This document shows, one piece after another, positions 8,730-18,141 of a stretch of DNA of 64,000 bases. The notes under the pieces are model-generated. The model had not been told where the DNA came from and searched no databases. It saw nothing but the letters and a program-made list of their open reading frames with translations. The DNA is from Pseudovibrio japonicus (lineage in GTDB: Bacteria > Pseudomonadota > Alphaproteobacteria > Rhizobiales > Stappiaceae), in assembly GCF_014651595.1 (NCBI RefSeq), contig NZ_BMXE01000002.1:124001-188000 (forward strand), given 5' to 3'. Every line of letters starts with the position of its first letter. Position 1 is the stretch's first letter. The translations under genes were made by a program, and so were the position numbers.

Positions 8730-9060
8730 GGTGAGGTTTCTCACAATTTCACCAAAACATTCAGGACAGTGGTCGGTTACGACGGCAGCGCTGTTCGCGT
8801 GCTTAGCACGTTTTGCTGTACTGTGGGGTACCGCGCACAGCAACCCCGGCTCGAAAGCTCCGAGGGGTGCGGTCACGAGAGCACCAGCTCTCAATTAAAG
8901 TAGGGAGCAACTCTTGGCACTGGTTTTGACCAAGAGACCCGAGGCGGCGTCCCGGCTCCGGCGGACACGACTTCCAAGGGTATAGAGACAAGCTTCGGGC
9001 AAAAAGCTCGGGGCTTGTCGCTCTATACCCGGAAACAACATCCCTCTCCATCGGGCAGCG
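8730..9060. other. hairpin-rich non-coding stretch
   Basis: No convincing gene is present. Several strong inverted repeats occur close together: ACCCCGG paired with CTCCGAGGGGT around 8843-8872; CTCTTGG (8911-8917) with CCAAGAG (8930-8936); and GGGTATAGAG...ACAAGC (8978-8993) with its complement at 9013-9030. Such a cluster could be a structured RNA or the fold-back ends of a lost element. None was recognised as a known RNA family. Confidence 0.5.
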
Positions 9061-9069
9061 AAGCGCAGG

Positions 9070-9730
9070 GTACTGAGGGCCAACAAAGAAAAAAAAACGG
9101 GGCCACAAACTCAGAGTTAGAGAGTCAGTAGGCGGTTCTTTTTTTTGCGGTGGGATTAGACTCTCTGATGACGCGGACTTCGTTGCGTTTGCAGAGTCTA
9201 TCAGCGAGCTCCTTGGCATTCCATCCTCTCCGCGAACTCCCTGCCCTTCATCCTCTCATGAGTCAGCCTTTGAATGCACGACCTTTCCCCGTCAGAGCGA
9301 GAGAGGTTCAGGGCATTCAGAATTAGATAGGCAGTAGGCGCCCCTTCAATCTCTTATTCATATGGCTTGCAAATAAGAGTTTCTGGCTGCACTGAGCTTG
9401 TTGTTTGCAGCAGGGACTGCCAACGGGCTTCCGGCCCCCTCCGCAGCAAGAGTCAGCCTTTGGGGCATGAGGCTCCCATCCCATGTGAGAGAGCTGCAGC
9501 GCGCTTAGAGTCAGAGAGACCAAGGGCGTTTCTGCAACCTCTTCGTCCACATGATTGGGAAACAGAGTCTCCATCTGCACTGAGTTCGTTGTTTGCAGCA
9601 CGGACTCTCTGCAAGCTCCCTGCCCCTCCTCCACCGCAAGAGTCAGCTTTTGGGGGCAGGTGTCTCCCATCCGGTGTGAGTGTGCTTCAGGCATTCAGAG
9701 TTGGAGAGTCTGCAGGGCCTTACGATTTTT
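9070..9730. repeat. degenerate tandem repeat, about 190-bp unit
   Basis: The anchor GAGTCAGC occurs at 9260, 9450 and 9640, spaced exactly 190 bp, and CTGCACTGAG(C/T)T occurs at 9387 and 9575. A weaker partial unit starts near 9105. The units are rich in GAGAGTC/GACTCTC words. Open frames crossing it on either strand follow the repeat and lack protein-like features. The region between AlpA and the restriction remnant therefore seems non-coding. Confidence 0.7.
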
Positions 9731-10002
9731 CTCCCTTTTTCTTTTCCCAACAAATAAAAAAAAGAAGCTCTCCGATTTTTTTGAGTCTGCATTTTGAGAA
9801 AAGACTCTCCAAAACCACCGTTTGCGGGCGTTTTTTTTTGCGCTCAACATTTGTTTTTGCTGCGCAAAATCTATGATTGTTCCCTCCCCTTCGGTTCCTT
9901 GTACAAAGGTTGCTTTGTAGTTAGCTATCTCGAAGATTGTCTCCAACAATTCATTTCATCTGTTACAAATGCTGCGCTCGTCGGCGCGCCCGGAATTCTC
10001 GC
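9731..10002. other. T-rich intergenic region before the hsdM remnant
   Basis: It holds long T and A runs (TTTTTCTTTTCCC, AATAAAAAAAAG, GCGTTTTTTTTTGCGC) and more GACTCTCC words continuing from the repeat. It probably once carried the promoter of the type I restriction operon. No gene is supported. Confidence 0.4.
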
Positions 10003-10483
<481 letters not shown>

Positions 10484-10503
<20 letters not shown>

Positions 10504-11853
10504 AGCCGCCTATCAGCTGGCCCTCAAAGCCCAAAGTAGTGATGATGAGGTAGAGAGCAAAAAGGCTAAGGTAAAGCTGGGCCAATGGGTGCGTCTGCAC
10601 GATTACAACATCTCGCAAAAGGTGCAGGTGATTGTAGAGCACTTCAAAGCCAACGTAATGGGCCTACTGGGCGGGTAAGCCAAGGCAATGGTCGTGACCA
10701 GCTCTCGTAAGGAAGCTGTGCGCTACAAGATGGCCTTCGAAAAGTACATCAAGGAGATGCGTTACGACAAAATTCAGGCAATGGTTGCTTTCTCCGGCGA
10801 GGCGCAGTTCTCCGACAATGACCCCAACAGTGCAGGCCTGATTGGTGAAAAGTTTACAGAGACCAACATGAACCCCGGCCTGAAGGGTCGGGACATGCGC
10901 AAGGCATTTGCGAGCGATGATTATCAGGTCATGATCGTGGCAAACAAATTTCAGACAGGCTTCGACCAACCTAAACTCTGCACCATGTACGTGGACAAGA
11001 AGCTGGCAGGGGTGGAGTGTGTGCAGACGCTCTCACGTCTCAACCGCACCTATCCGGGCAAAGCAGAGTCCGGTACGTTCGTACTCGACTTCTTCAACGA
11101 ACCGGATGATGTGCTGCATGCCTTCCAAGAGTATAACCAGACAGCTACTCTGACAGGTGTTTCCGACCCGGATCTGGTCTTTGAGATTTTTGAGAAGTTG
11201 CGGAACAGCGGCATCTTTCAGTGGAACGAGGTGGAGCAGTTCGCACAGGCCTTCTACCAAAAGAACAAGAGCAACGCCGCCCTCTCCAACATCTGCAAGC
11301 CAGCCGTGGAACGCTGGACCAGTCGCTATCAGTCAGCCGTGAGTGCCTATGCTGCCGCTCACGATGTACTTGAACGAGCTAAGAAGACCGGTGACGCGGT
11401 TCGAGTTGCCAACACGGAGAAAACTTTCAAAGAGAGAAGGATGGGCTTGAGATCTTCAAGAAGGACACCGGTGAAGATGATGCTGCCGAGGGTTTGAAAC
11501 CAGCCAGCGACCTTGGCACGGGCAAATCCAAGGACAAGCAAGAAGAATTTCTCTCCCAGATCATTGCGAAACTAAATGAGCTATTCGATACAGATGATCG
11601 ACTGAACTATGCACACACTGTGACCGACAAAGTTAGAGAAAACACCCGTGTCATGAAGTAGGTTGAAAACAAGTCTCGTGAACAGGCCATGATCGGAGAT
11701 TTCACAGAGGCATTAGAGGAAGCGATCATCGAGAGTGGAGACATTCATCAGAAGCTGATGCTGCAACTCCTTGGTGATCCGCAAAAGGGTGAGTCTTTCG
11801 CGAATATCGTTTTCGATTTGCTCAAGCGTGAACAGGGACGAGCCCTCAGGTAA
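10484..11853 (+). pseudogene. hsdR: hsdR remnant (type I restriction endonuclease, C-terminal half)
   Basis: The fragment begins at [17 protein letters not shown], inside the helicase part of HsdR, joined to hsdM at a short shared GAAGAACT. It keeps the later helicase motifs (MIVANKFQTGFDQPKLC, VQTLSRLNRTYPGK). It has a TAA at 10676 where GGQAKAM is expected (CAA to TAA), a frame change or internal deletion near 11430-11450, and a TAG at 11659 again at an expected Gln. The C-terminal helical region (KPASDLGTGKSKDKQEEFLS, EQAMIGDFTEALEEA) is still readable to a stop at 11853. The N-terminal nuclease domain and hsdS are missing. Confidence 0.85.
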
Positions 11854-12197
11854 CACCCCTCGCCTGCATAGGTTCTTTCCAACACCCTCCCTCCGTGCGG
11901 GAGGCGCAGCGTATTATGTCGACAGATTTTTGCAAATTTTCTCTGCGTTTCCGTTTCTGGAGAACGAGCTCTCACACTAGGAAGAGATCTATTGAGGAAC
12001 ATTGACACTTCTGGTTATAAACGGCGACGTACTACCTATTGGATTTTCAGGCCTCTGGCACACTGGCGTAGACCTTGAGATAGAACTCACCTTACTTGAT
12101 AGTGCGCCAGGCTATCAATCGCAGGTTGGGTTCGAGAGAGCGTACTGAACTATCGAGACAATGCCTCTTCGCTGTTCTGAAGTCATTTCATCAATAC
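11854..12197. other. intergenic region, nothing recognised
   Basis: It separates the hsdR remnant from the convergent end of the polysaccharide operon. No protein-like frame, clear hairpin with T-run or repeat was seen. Confidence 0.4.
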
Positions 12198-13310
12198 TTA
12201 TAGTAAGTTTTTGATTTGTTTGAGATATTCCTCGATACCAACATTCCCATCGAAACGCGTCTCCGCCATCGCGCGAGCGTTGCAGCATAAGATTTGATAC
12301 TGTTCTGGGTTTTCTTCCAAATCCATAATGTAATCTGATGCAGTTTCTAACCAATTGGATTCTTGCACGGCGACGATGTGCCCATTACTTTGATCTGGAA
12401 CTAAATCAGTAGCCGCATCAAACGACGAGATTAAAATTGGCCGTCCAGTTGCGAGAAATTCAATCATACTGCGCGGGATACCCTCCTTATAGCGTGTCAA
12501 GAGGCAACCAACAGTCCTCCCAGATAACAGTGGCTGCACATCCTCAAGCATACCAAGGTATTGAATGTGGCCAGCCGCTTCAGCAGCAGCGATCTTTTCC
12601 GCTGGAAAGCCTCCGTGGCTGACCGGAACGTGATTGCCAGCAAGTAGGAAGTCAATTCTAGGTGCTTTGGATCGTACTGATTTGGCAAGCTCAATATATT
12701 CGCCGATACCCTTTTTCTCTAGAAGCCTGGCGATGCAGATCACCTTCAACGCTCCTTCGGGAGGTTGTACACAAGCAAATTCGGAAAGATTGACGCCGGT
12801 ACCAAATTGCCGAGAGGACAGATCCGCTGGAACTATTTTTGCGTCTTTCCAAGCTTCCAAGTCTGCTTCGTTTTGGAATATGCAATGGTTGACATGAATG
12901 AACGCGATGCGAAAGATCCTTAGTACCAGAAGCGACCAAAAGCCAGAAATTTCGCCAAGAACACCAAGACCTGAGATATTGGCGATCCAACCAAACCGCA
13001 CCAAATGACGTGCCAGCCCAGTATACAGATTGGCTTTAGGGTTGAACGACAGCACTATGTCAGGGCTGTCGCGCTTTAGCCGCCAGATGAAGCGCAGGAG
13101 TACTCCCAGCTCTCGTAGCGGCCGCACCCGTCGGCCATCTAGTGGGAGATACTCAACTTGGGTACCGAGCGCGGAAAGGTGATCAAGATAGTCACGGTTA
13201 CCGCTATAGACCGTAACAGCATAGCCATCGGAGACCAGGCGTCGGATCGTGTCAGCTCTAAAGTTCCAGACATACCAGGAATCGGTTGCAACAATTGCTA
13301 TTTTCGCCAT
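12198..13310 (-). CDS. family 4 (GT-B) glycosyltransferase
   Basis: A 370-residue retaining GT-B glycosyltransferase. The N-terminal Rossmann-like half (MAKIAIVATDSWYVWNFR, then LSFNPKANLYTGL) resembles RfaB/WbnK-type proteins. The C-terminal donor-binding half has VICIARLLEKKGIGEY and the EGIPRSMIEFLATGRPIL region, with the E-x7-E type motif. It is the last gene of an eight-gene leftward operon and its start overlaps the polymerase gene by 13 bp. It probably adds a sugar to the lipid-linked repeat unit on the inner face of the cytoplasmic membrane. Donor and acceptor cannot be read from the sequence. Confidence 0.9.
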   Translation of the reverse strand: MAKIAIVATDSWYVWNFRADTIRRLVSDGYAVTVYSGNRDYLDHLSALGTQVEYLPLDGRRVRPLRELGVLLRFIWRLKRDSPDIVLSFNPKANLYTGLARHLVRFGWIANISGLGVLGEISGFWSLLVLRIFRIAFIHVNHCIFQNEADLEAWKDAKIVPADLSSRQFGTGVNLSEFACVQPPEGALKVICIARLLEKKGIGEYIELAKSVRSKAPRIDFLLAGNHVPVSHGGFPAEKIAAAEAAGHIQYLGMLEDVQPLLSGRTVGCLLTRYKEGIPRSMIEFLATGRPILISSFDAATDLVPDQSNGHIVAVQESNWLETASDYIMDLEENPEQYQILCCNARAMAETRFDGNVGIEEYLKQIKNLL

Positions 13311-14371
13311 GTCATCTGTACTATGTGTTTAGAATTAAGTGCCAAAAGTAAGAAAATAAAGACAGGAACCTTGTGCCTGATCCCAATTCCGGGGGTAAAG
13401 GTGGCTGGAGCGAAGATCAGAAACGACAGAATGACAATTATCAGAAGCAGCGGATTCTTTCGTGATAACCATAATTGGGCAACTGTGAAGGTTGCGCTTA
13501 AGAGAAAAAGTACAAGCGCAAATATCCCAACGCTCGCAGCAATTGGGAAAAGGTAAAGCCAAACAGAATAAGCGACCGCCTTTAGGGAAAAAGGGAAGCC
13601 CATATGTAATAGTGTCTCCGCATAGGAGGTGCCTGCATCTTGGATCGACACCCTGACTTTAGCCTCAATGGCAGATATCGTTGCTTCTTGTGAAATTAGA
13701 GCGCCAGCCTTTCCAATAATGCCATAGAGATCTTCTAGACCAATTTGTTTCCAGATCGCGATAGCCGTCGCGGAAATCCCTGTCCCCAAAAAAATAATAG
13801 GTAGTCCACGCGGTGCTGATAGTAAGTAAACAACGAACGGAGCATTACCCAGATGAGCAATTAAAGCACCAAACATGCTTATAGCTCCCGCATTATAATT
13901 TCGATTTTCCAACGCTATGATCGAAACAGCAAGGAGCAGAACATATGTCCCCTCCGCCATACCATTCCCAACTTGATAGGCGCAGTAAAGAAATAAAAGA
14001 GATACCACTGGTCTACGCCATGAAATGGCAGAAGCACGCGAAAGAAGTAAAAAAATATTCGCTATTGCGAAACCGTAGATTAACCCCCAGCCGGGACCGA
14101 AAATCGAGGCTGGTACACTCCATATTATCTCGTGTAATTTTTCGCCGCAGGGCGGAGTCGAACCAAAACATGCGTTTATTGTTTCGTGGTAGCGAGCCGC
14201 ATCACCAACGGGACCGATAAACACCCCAAACGATGCAGCCAAAGCCACTCCGGCAATAGTCAAGACCGCCAATAGTTCGAAATGCTGTAGCCGTCCGCCT
14301 GTGTGCGAGCAGCGACGGGCTAAAGCAAGAAGCGAACCAACCGCGATGGCAAAAAAACTTAGGCTTTCCAT
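13298..14371 (-). CDS. Wzy/EpsG-like polysaccharide polymerase (membrane protein)
   Basis: A 357-residue polytopic membrane protein with about ten hydrophobic segments and a large loop in the first third (DAARYHETINACFGSTPPC). This is the layout of O-antigen/exopolysaccharide polymerases of the EpsG and Wzy types. The C-terminal GIGIRHKVPVFIFLLLAL resembles the end of that family, where a conserved Arg-rich loop precedes the last helix. It overlaps the pyruvyl-transferase gene upstream and a glycosyltransferase gene downstream. With the flippase encoded three genes upstream it would complete a Wzx/Wzy-type assembly. The family is very divergent, so this call depends on topology and context. 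Confidence 0.7.
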   Translation of the reverse strand: MESLSFFAIAVGSLLALARRCSHTGGRLQHFELLAVLTIAGVALAASFGVFIGPVGDAARYHETINACFGSTPPCGEKLHEIIWSVPASIFGPGWGLIYGFAIANIFLLLSRASAISWRRPVVSLLFLYCAYQVGNGMAEGTYVLLLAVSIIALENRNYNAGAISMFGALIAHLGNAPFVVYLLSAPRGLPIIFLGTGISATAIAIWKQIGLEDLYGIIGKAGALISQEATISAIEAKVRVSIQDAGTSYAETLLHMGFPFSLKAVAYSVWLYLFPIAASVGIFALVLFLLSATFTVAQLWLSRKNPLLLIIVILSFLIFAPATFTPGIGIRHKVPVFIFLLLALNSKHIVQMTWRK

Positions 14372-15414
14372 GCATTCCTCCTAAGCCATTCGAGTGGATC
14401 AACCCTTTCCATCAGTCGCGCTTGATCAACAGGCCCATTGTCGAGCGCGGCGCGCACTGCGCTGCGAATCTGCTTTGGATCAGTGTCTTCGGTAGTAACA
14501 AAAGGCAGGCCCATCCAAAGGCAAAAATCTCGCATCTTTTCGGCGTAGACCAACGGTACCACTGGCACGCCAAGAATGGCGCATGCGCACAACACATGAA
14601 ACCTCTGGGTCACCACGAAAGGCGCTGCAACGAGAGTATCGAGGAAGGGCGCAACACCGCGGTATGGATGCAAGGTTTCGATCCTGAGAACGCGGAGCTC
14701 ATCAGTGCCGAGATCACCGCGGTCATCTGCAGACAAACCTTCAAGCGCATGACCTTCTGCCAGTAATTCGCCCACGATCACCAACTCAGCCTCCGTGTTG
14801 CGCCGGAAGTTTCGGAAGTTAATCAAACCCGGCGCACTGGGTAATGGCGGATGCGCAGCCCGCTGCTCGGCTAACTGATCGAGCTTGAGTGCGCGGCGTG
14901 CAAACTCGGAAAAGATCGGATCACAGCAGAGGACGGCATCGCGTCCAGTGAGCTCTTCGAAGGCGATGACCCCCTCAGCTTCTCGCAATGCGTAAACGCT
15001 GTTGGTCTTGCGTGCAAGGAGCCGCCATAAACGCCGGGCAAAGGGCTTCGAAAGCGGGCCGAAGCCTGTGCCACAGACCAAAATGCGCCGTCCAAACAGT
15101 CGCGACAGAGCAAAAGTAATAGCTAGATGCGCACCGCCGCTGCGAGAACTGTTATCGTTAAACTGACCGCCTCCGCCGATCACCACGAAATCAACCCCTG
15201 CTATGACACGCGCCTTCCCGACTACGTCGGTGCGGTGAACGTCGATCTCTCCAGCCTCCGCACCTGCACGTCGAATGTCTCCACCGATTGTCACCGAGCA
15301 ACCGAGCGCGATGAGCTGTTCGCGGAACAGACTCCAAAGCAGGTCGTCACCAAAATTCCCAATACCGTAAGTGGCTTCGAGGAAAACCTTTTTCACTGCC
15401 GTCTCTCCGTTCAA
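14359..15414 (-). CDS. polysaccharide pyruvyl transferase family protein
   Basis: A 351-residue protein. The N terminus has the family's EATYGIGNFGDDLLWSLF motif (near residues 13-30), and later VIGGGGQFNDNSS and GTGFGPLSK. The C-terminal half has the GT-B-like THE/THRFH signature equivalent as VVTQRFHVLCACAILGVPVV. Enzymes of this family (CsaB, WcaK, ExoV) transfer pyruvate from phosphoenolpyruvate to sugars as a ketal, adding negative charge. Some members instead act as glycosyltransferase-like proteins, so the exact reaction is inferred. It overlaps both neighbours in the operon (4 bp with the acyltransferase gene). Confidence 0.85.
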   Translation of the reverse strand: MNGETAVKKVFLEATYGIGNFGDDLLWSLFREQLIALGCSVTIGGDIRRAGAEAGEIDVHRTDVVGKARVIAGVDFVVIGGGGQFNDNSSRSGGAHLAITFALSRLFGRRILVCGTGFGPLSKPFARRLWRLLARKTNSVYALREAEGVIAFEELTGRDAVLCCDPIFSEFARRALKLDQLAEQRAAHPPLPSAPGLINFRNFRRNTEAELVIVGELLAEGHALEGLSADDRGDLGTDELRVLRIETLHPYRGVAPFLDTLVAAPFVVTQRFHVLCACAILGVPVVPLVYAEKMRDFCLWMGLPFVTTEDTDPKQIRSAVRAALDNGPVDQARLMERVDPLEWLRRNAWKA

Positions 15415-15938
15415 TCTTGCCGCCCAGCTAATAGAAATGCGCCCCGCGCGAGGCCATCGTGCTTTGCAGCGAGTTGTATCTTACTAAGCGTTTTGACGAC
15501 CTTTGCAGGGTTCCCGAGCAGGATCGACCCAGCGGGAAAGGTCCCACGCACCACCGAGCCAGCACCTACAAGGCAATGATCACCAAGCTCGGTGCCAGGC
15601 AACAAAATCACGCTGTCGCCGAGCCAACAACCTTTGCCCACAGCGACGTTTTTTTTTGAGATCGTTTCATTCGAATAAGGTATGGTTGCAGTGCCGAAGA
15701 AATCGTGGTTTGAAGTGTAGATTGTAAGGTTTGGTCCGGCGATACTACCTTCATCAATGGTAATCCCGCCGAGCGCAAAGAGGCGCGCGCTGGGACCGAT
15801 ATAGACGTGGTCACCAATCTCAAGCCGATTTAGCCAGGACCATGCATTAAGCGATACAATGCGGCTTGTCGTACTGATCTTCCCTCCCTTACGGCGGATT
15901 GCCAACCGTGGCCATCGGCCTATTAATGCTCGAATCAT
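15411..15938 (-). CDS. hexapeptide-repeat acyltransferase (WbbJ/LbetaH type)
   Basis: A 175-residue left-handed beta-helix acetyltransferase. Imperfect hexapeptide repeats run from about residue 38 (IGDHVYIGPSARLF) to 150 (LGDHCLVGAGSVVRG). They include the catalytic-loop His in YTSNHDFFG and the C-terminal LLGNPAKVVK found in sugar O-acetyltransferases. The ATG at 15938 is chosen over the longer frame to 16211, because it overlaps the flippase stop as TGATG and the extra residues lack family character. It likely O-acetylates a sugar of the repeat unit using acetyl-CoA. Confidence 0.88.
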   Translation of the reverse strand: MIRALIGRWPRLAIRRKGGKISTTSRIVSLNAWSWLNRLEIGDHVYIGPSARLFALGGITIDEGSIAGPNLTIYTSNHDFFGTATIPYSNETISKKNVAVGKGCWLGDSVILLPGTELGDHCLVGAGSVVRGTFPAGSILLGNPAKVVKTLSKIQLAAKHDGLARGAFLLAGRQD

Positions 15939-17107
15939 CACCGCATCCTTGCTTTTAGCACCAAAAGAAAAGCATTCTGAGTTAGCACACCCAAGCCGTA
16001 GACCACCAGTAGGTTTGCAGGCCCGATTGCTCCCGCCAAGGTCAATCCTGAAACCGCCATCAACTTGACCAGTACCATCAGTGCGAGCGACCCCACGATA
16101 GGGCGGATCCGGCCTACGGAATAGAACCAGTTGGCAAGCGGTCCGAAGGCGGCCGAGGCGGCGAAAATCGCAGCGGCGGCGGCAGCCAGTAACCAGATTT
16201 CGCGTGCCCAAAGCACGGGCCAGAGCAACCCGGCAGACGCGAAGCCCACTGCAAATACCGCGCTCAAAAATAAGGTTTGGATCTGGACTTTCCGGAATAT
16301 CTGACGGTATCTATCGGAAGTGGTGGAATGCGAATAAAGTTCGCGCAGGTTGTTGACTAAAATGAAGTTCGTCGCGATACCGCAGACCGACGCCAGTTGC
16401 AAGGCAACCTTGTAGCTGGCGAGCGTTTCGGGATCTGCTAGCCGGCTCATCGCAAAAATTTCGAACTGCGTCGCCAGCACCATTAACATCCCGAGCAAGA
16501 CGAAGGCCCAGGGAGACGACGGCCTGTTTGCAGGAGCGTTGCCGGAGGTTGCTGATACAACGGCGGGTATGGTGTTTTGCGCGAATCCAGCCAAGCCAAT
16601 TGCTGCGAAGATGATAATCAGCCCAGTTAATCCGAATGACCATAGCAAACCGGCATCGCTGGGTCCCGCTGCCAAAAATAGCAGAACGACGAGCACAAGT
16701 AGAACGAGCGGGCGCAAAGTAAATTCGAGTGCAACAGCCAAGCTGTTACGATGATTGGCGCGCAGCTGGGCTGCCTGTACCTTTAGAAGCAAGTGACCGA
16801 TCCCGAGAACCGGCACGACGACCAACACCCAAAGGCTCTGGCCTAACACCAGCACCAAAACAACAGAAGTCAACCAAAGCACAACGACACCTGCTATTCC
16901 GGCGCCGAAGCCGCCCGCACGCCCGCTCAGCCTCTCTCGTAAATGAAAATGTTCGGTATAAGGATTGAGTGGTGCTGTAGCGAATTGCATATAGGCGGCG
17001 AGCACCGCGTACTGAGCGGTATAGGCGGGCGGGAAACCGGCGAGATAGGCAAGTAGGACCAACGTTGACGCTGGCCCCATTACTCGACCAACTAGAGCGA
17101 CTATCAC
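15938..17107 (-). CDS. Wzx-like polysaccharide flippase
   Basis: A 389-residue integral membrane protein with about 10-12 hydrophobic helices, as in the MATE/MOP superfamily of oligosaccharide flippases. The N terminus (VGRVMGPASTLVLLAYLAGF) and the loop FEIFAMSRLADPETLASYKV, near the middle, are characteristic. It would move the undecaprenyl-linked repeat unit across the inner membrane. It overlaps the upstream glycosyltransferase gene by 4 bp and the acyltransferase gene by 1 bp. Its presence together with a Wzy-like protein points to a Wzx/Wzy route rather than an ABC or synthase route. Confidence 0.85.
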   Translation of the reverse strand: MIVALVGRVMGPASTLVLLAYLAGFPPAYTAQYAVLAAYMQFATAPLNPYTEHFHLRERLSGRAGGFGAGIAGVVVLWLTSVVLVLVLGQSLWVLVVVPVLGIGHLLLKVQAAQLRANHRNSLAVALEFTLRPLVLLVLVVLLFLAAGPSDAGLLWSFGLTGLIIIFAAIGLAGFAQNTIPAVVSATSGNAPANRPSSPWAFVLLGMLMVLATQFEIFAMSRLADPETLASYKVALQLASVCGIATNFILVNNLRELYSHSTTSDRYRQIFRKVQIQTLFLSAVFAVGFASAGLLWPVLWAREIWLLAAAAAAIFAASAAFGPLANWFYSVGRIRPIVGSLALMVLVKLMAVSGLTLAGAIGPANLLVVYGLGVLTQNAFLLVLKARMR

Positions 17108-18141
17108 AGATACATCCCCAGAATCCGGGTGACAAAAGCGTCGGCGTCGAATGTGTCTCGCAGTTCAGCGATTTCAGCAATGGAAGGCGTAGAGGTAGAC
17201 ATCACAGCCGCAATCGTCTGAGCAGCAGTTGCTGGGTTATCAGGGTCGACAAACGATACTCCGCCACCAACTGCAGCGACCTCACGGAATGGTGGGATTG
17301 GCGCGGCAAAGGCTGGCAATCCTGCTGCCAGTGCCTCAATCAAACCGATGCCCAGCCCCTCCGCCGATGAAGTAGCAAGGAAAGCGTCATAGTTTTGGTA
17401 AAGCTGCAAGACGTCATTATGGGCGACCTGTCCAAGGAAACGCAATGCAGTTCCAAGCCCGACCGTCTCTGCCTTAGCCTCCAACGCCTCACGTTCTGGG
17501 CCCTCACCCACGATATCAAGTGTCGCATCGAAACCCTCGCGTTCCCGCAGTGCAGCCAAAATGTCGATCTGGGCAGCTACACGTTTCACCGAAACTAAAC
17601 GGTTGACCGAAAGCAATCTTAACCGGTTGCCAGTCTCTCCGAAGGCGCCGTCACGTCTCAAAGGTAAGATAACCGGGTTAGTCACGACCTCGCCGCGTGC
17701 TATACCCCAAGAGGATCTACCTGCTTCAGATACGAAGACGATCTCCTTACAAGGATTCCATCGTGCACGAAACAGCCGGCGCGCCCAGGGATTAGCGCTC
17801 TCAGCAGATCCGTGGACATGGCAAATCACCTGACGCCCGGAGATGAGTGGGAATATTGGTAGGAACTTTACATAAACATTGACGTTGTAAAGGTGCACGG
17901 TAGTCGCTGCTTGAAGCATGCACCAAGCTTTGCCGACTTCATTCGGCATAACGACACATGCTCCTGCAGCCTCCATTTCACCTCTGATCTCAGGCACAAT
18001 GGCATTTCGCGTTCCAAGAAACAATATCGATGCTTGTCCGCCCGCCTCACGAACGCCCCGCAATAGGTGCAATAAAACCTGCTCTCCACCACCGTTAACG
18101 AGTTTATTGGTGAGATAGACTACGTTCATCCAATTTCTCAA
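17104..18141 (-). CDS. family 4 (GT-B) glycosyltransferase
   Basis: A 345-residue GT-B enzyme. The N-terminal half begins MNVVYLTNKLVNGGGEQVLL, the acceptor-side glycine loop. The C-terminal half contains LLSVNRLVSVKRVAAQIDIL (donor domain start) and the nucleotide-sugar motif SSAEGLGIGLIEALAAGLPA (E-x7-E). The start may be the second Met (18129), which fits the family better. Its start overlaps the end of the next glycosyltransferase gene upstream by 38 bp. Sugar specificity is not readable. Confidence 0.9.
   Translation of the reverse strand: MRNWMNVVYLTNKLVNGGGEQVLLHLLRGVREAGGQASILFLGTRNAIVPEIRGEMEAAGACVVMPNEVGKAWCMLQAATTVHLYNVNVYVKFLPIFPLISGRQVICHVHGSAESANPWARRLFRARWNPCKEIVFVSEAGRSSWGIARGEVVTNPVILPLRRDGAFGETGNRLRLLSVNRLVSVKRVAAQIDILAALREREGFDATLDIVGEGPEREALEAKAETVGLGTALRFLGQVAHNDVLQLYQNYDAFLATSSAEGLGIGLIEALAAGLPAFAAPIPPFREVAAVGGGVSFVDPDNPATAAQTIAAVMSTSTPSIAEIAELRDTFDADAFVTRILGMYL

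Noticed and set aside
8840-9030. Retron or similar reverse-transcriptase RNA
   Set aside because: Hairpins are present but no reverse transcriptase gene is found in the island.
9323-9694. 123-codon minus-strand frame with internal repeats
   Set aside because: Its repeats simply follow the 190-bp DNA repeat; no conserved residues or ribosome-binding site support translation.
8900-9850. CRISPR array
   Set aside because: The repeats are about 190 bp, degenerate and contiguous, not short identical repeats with unique spacers; no cas genes are near.
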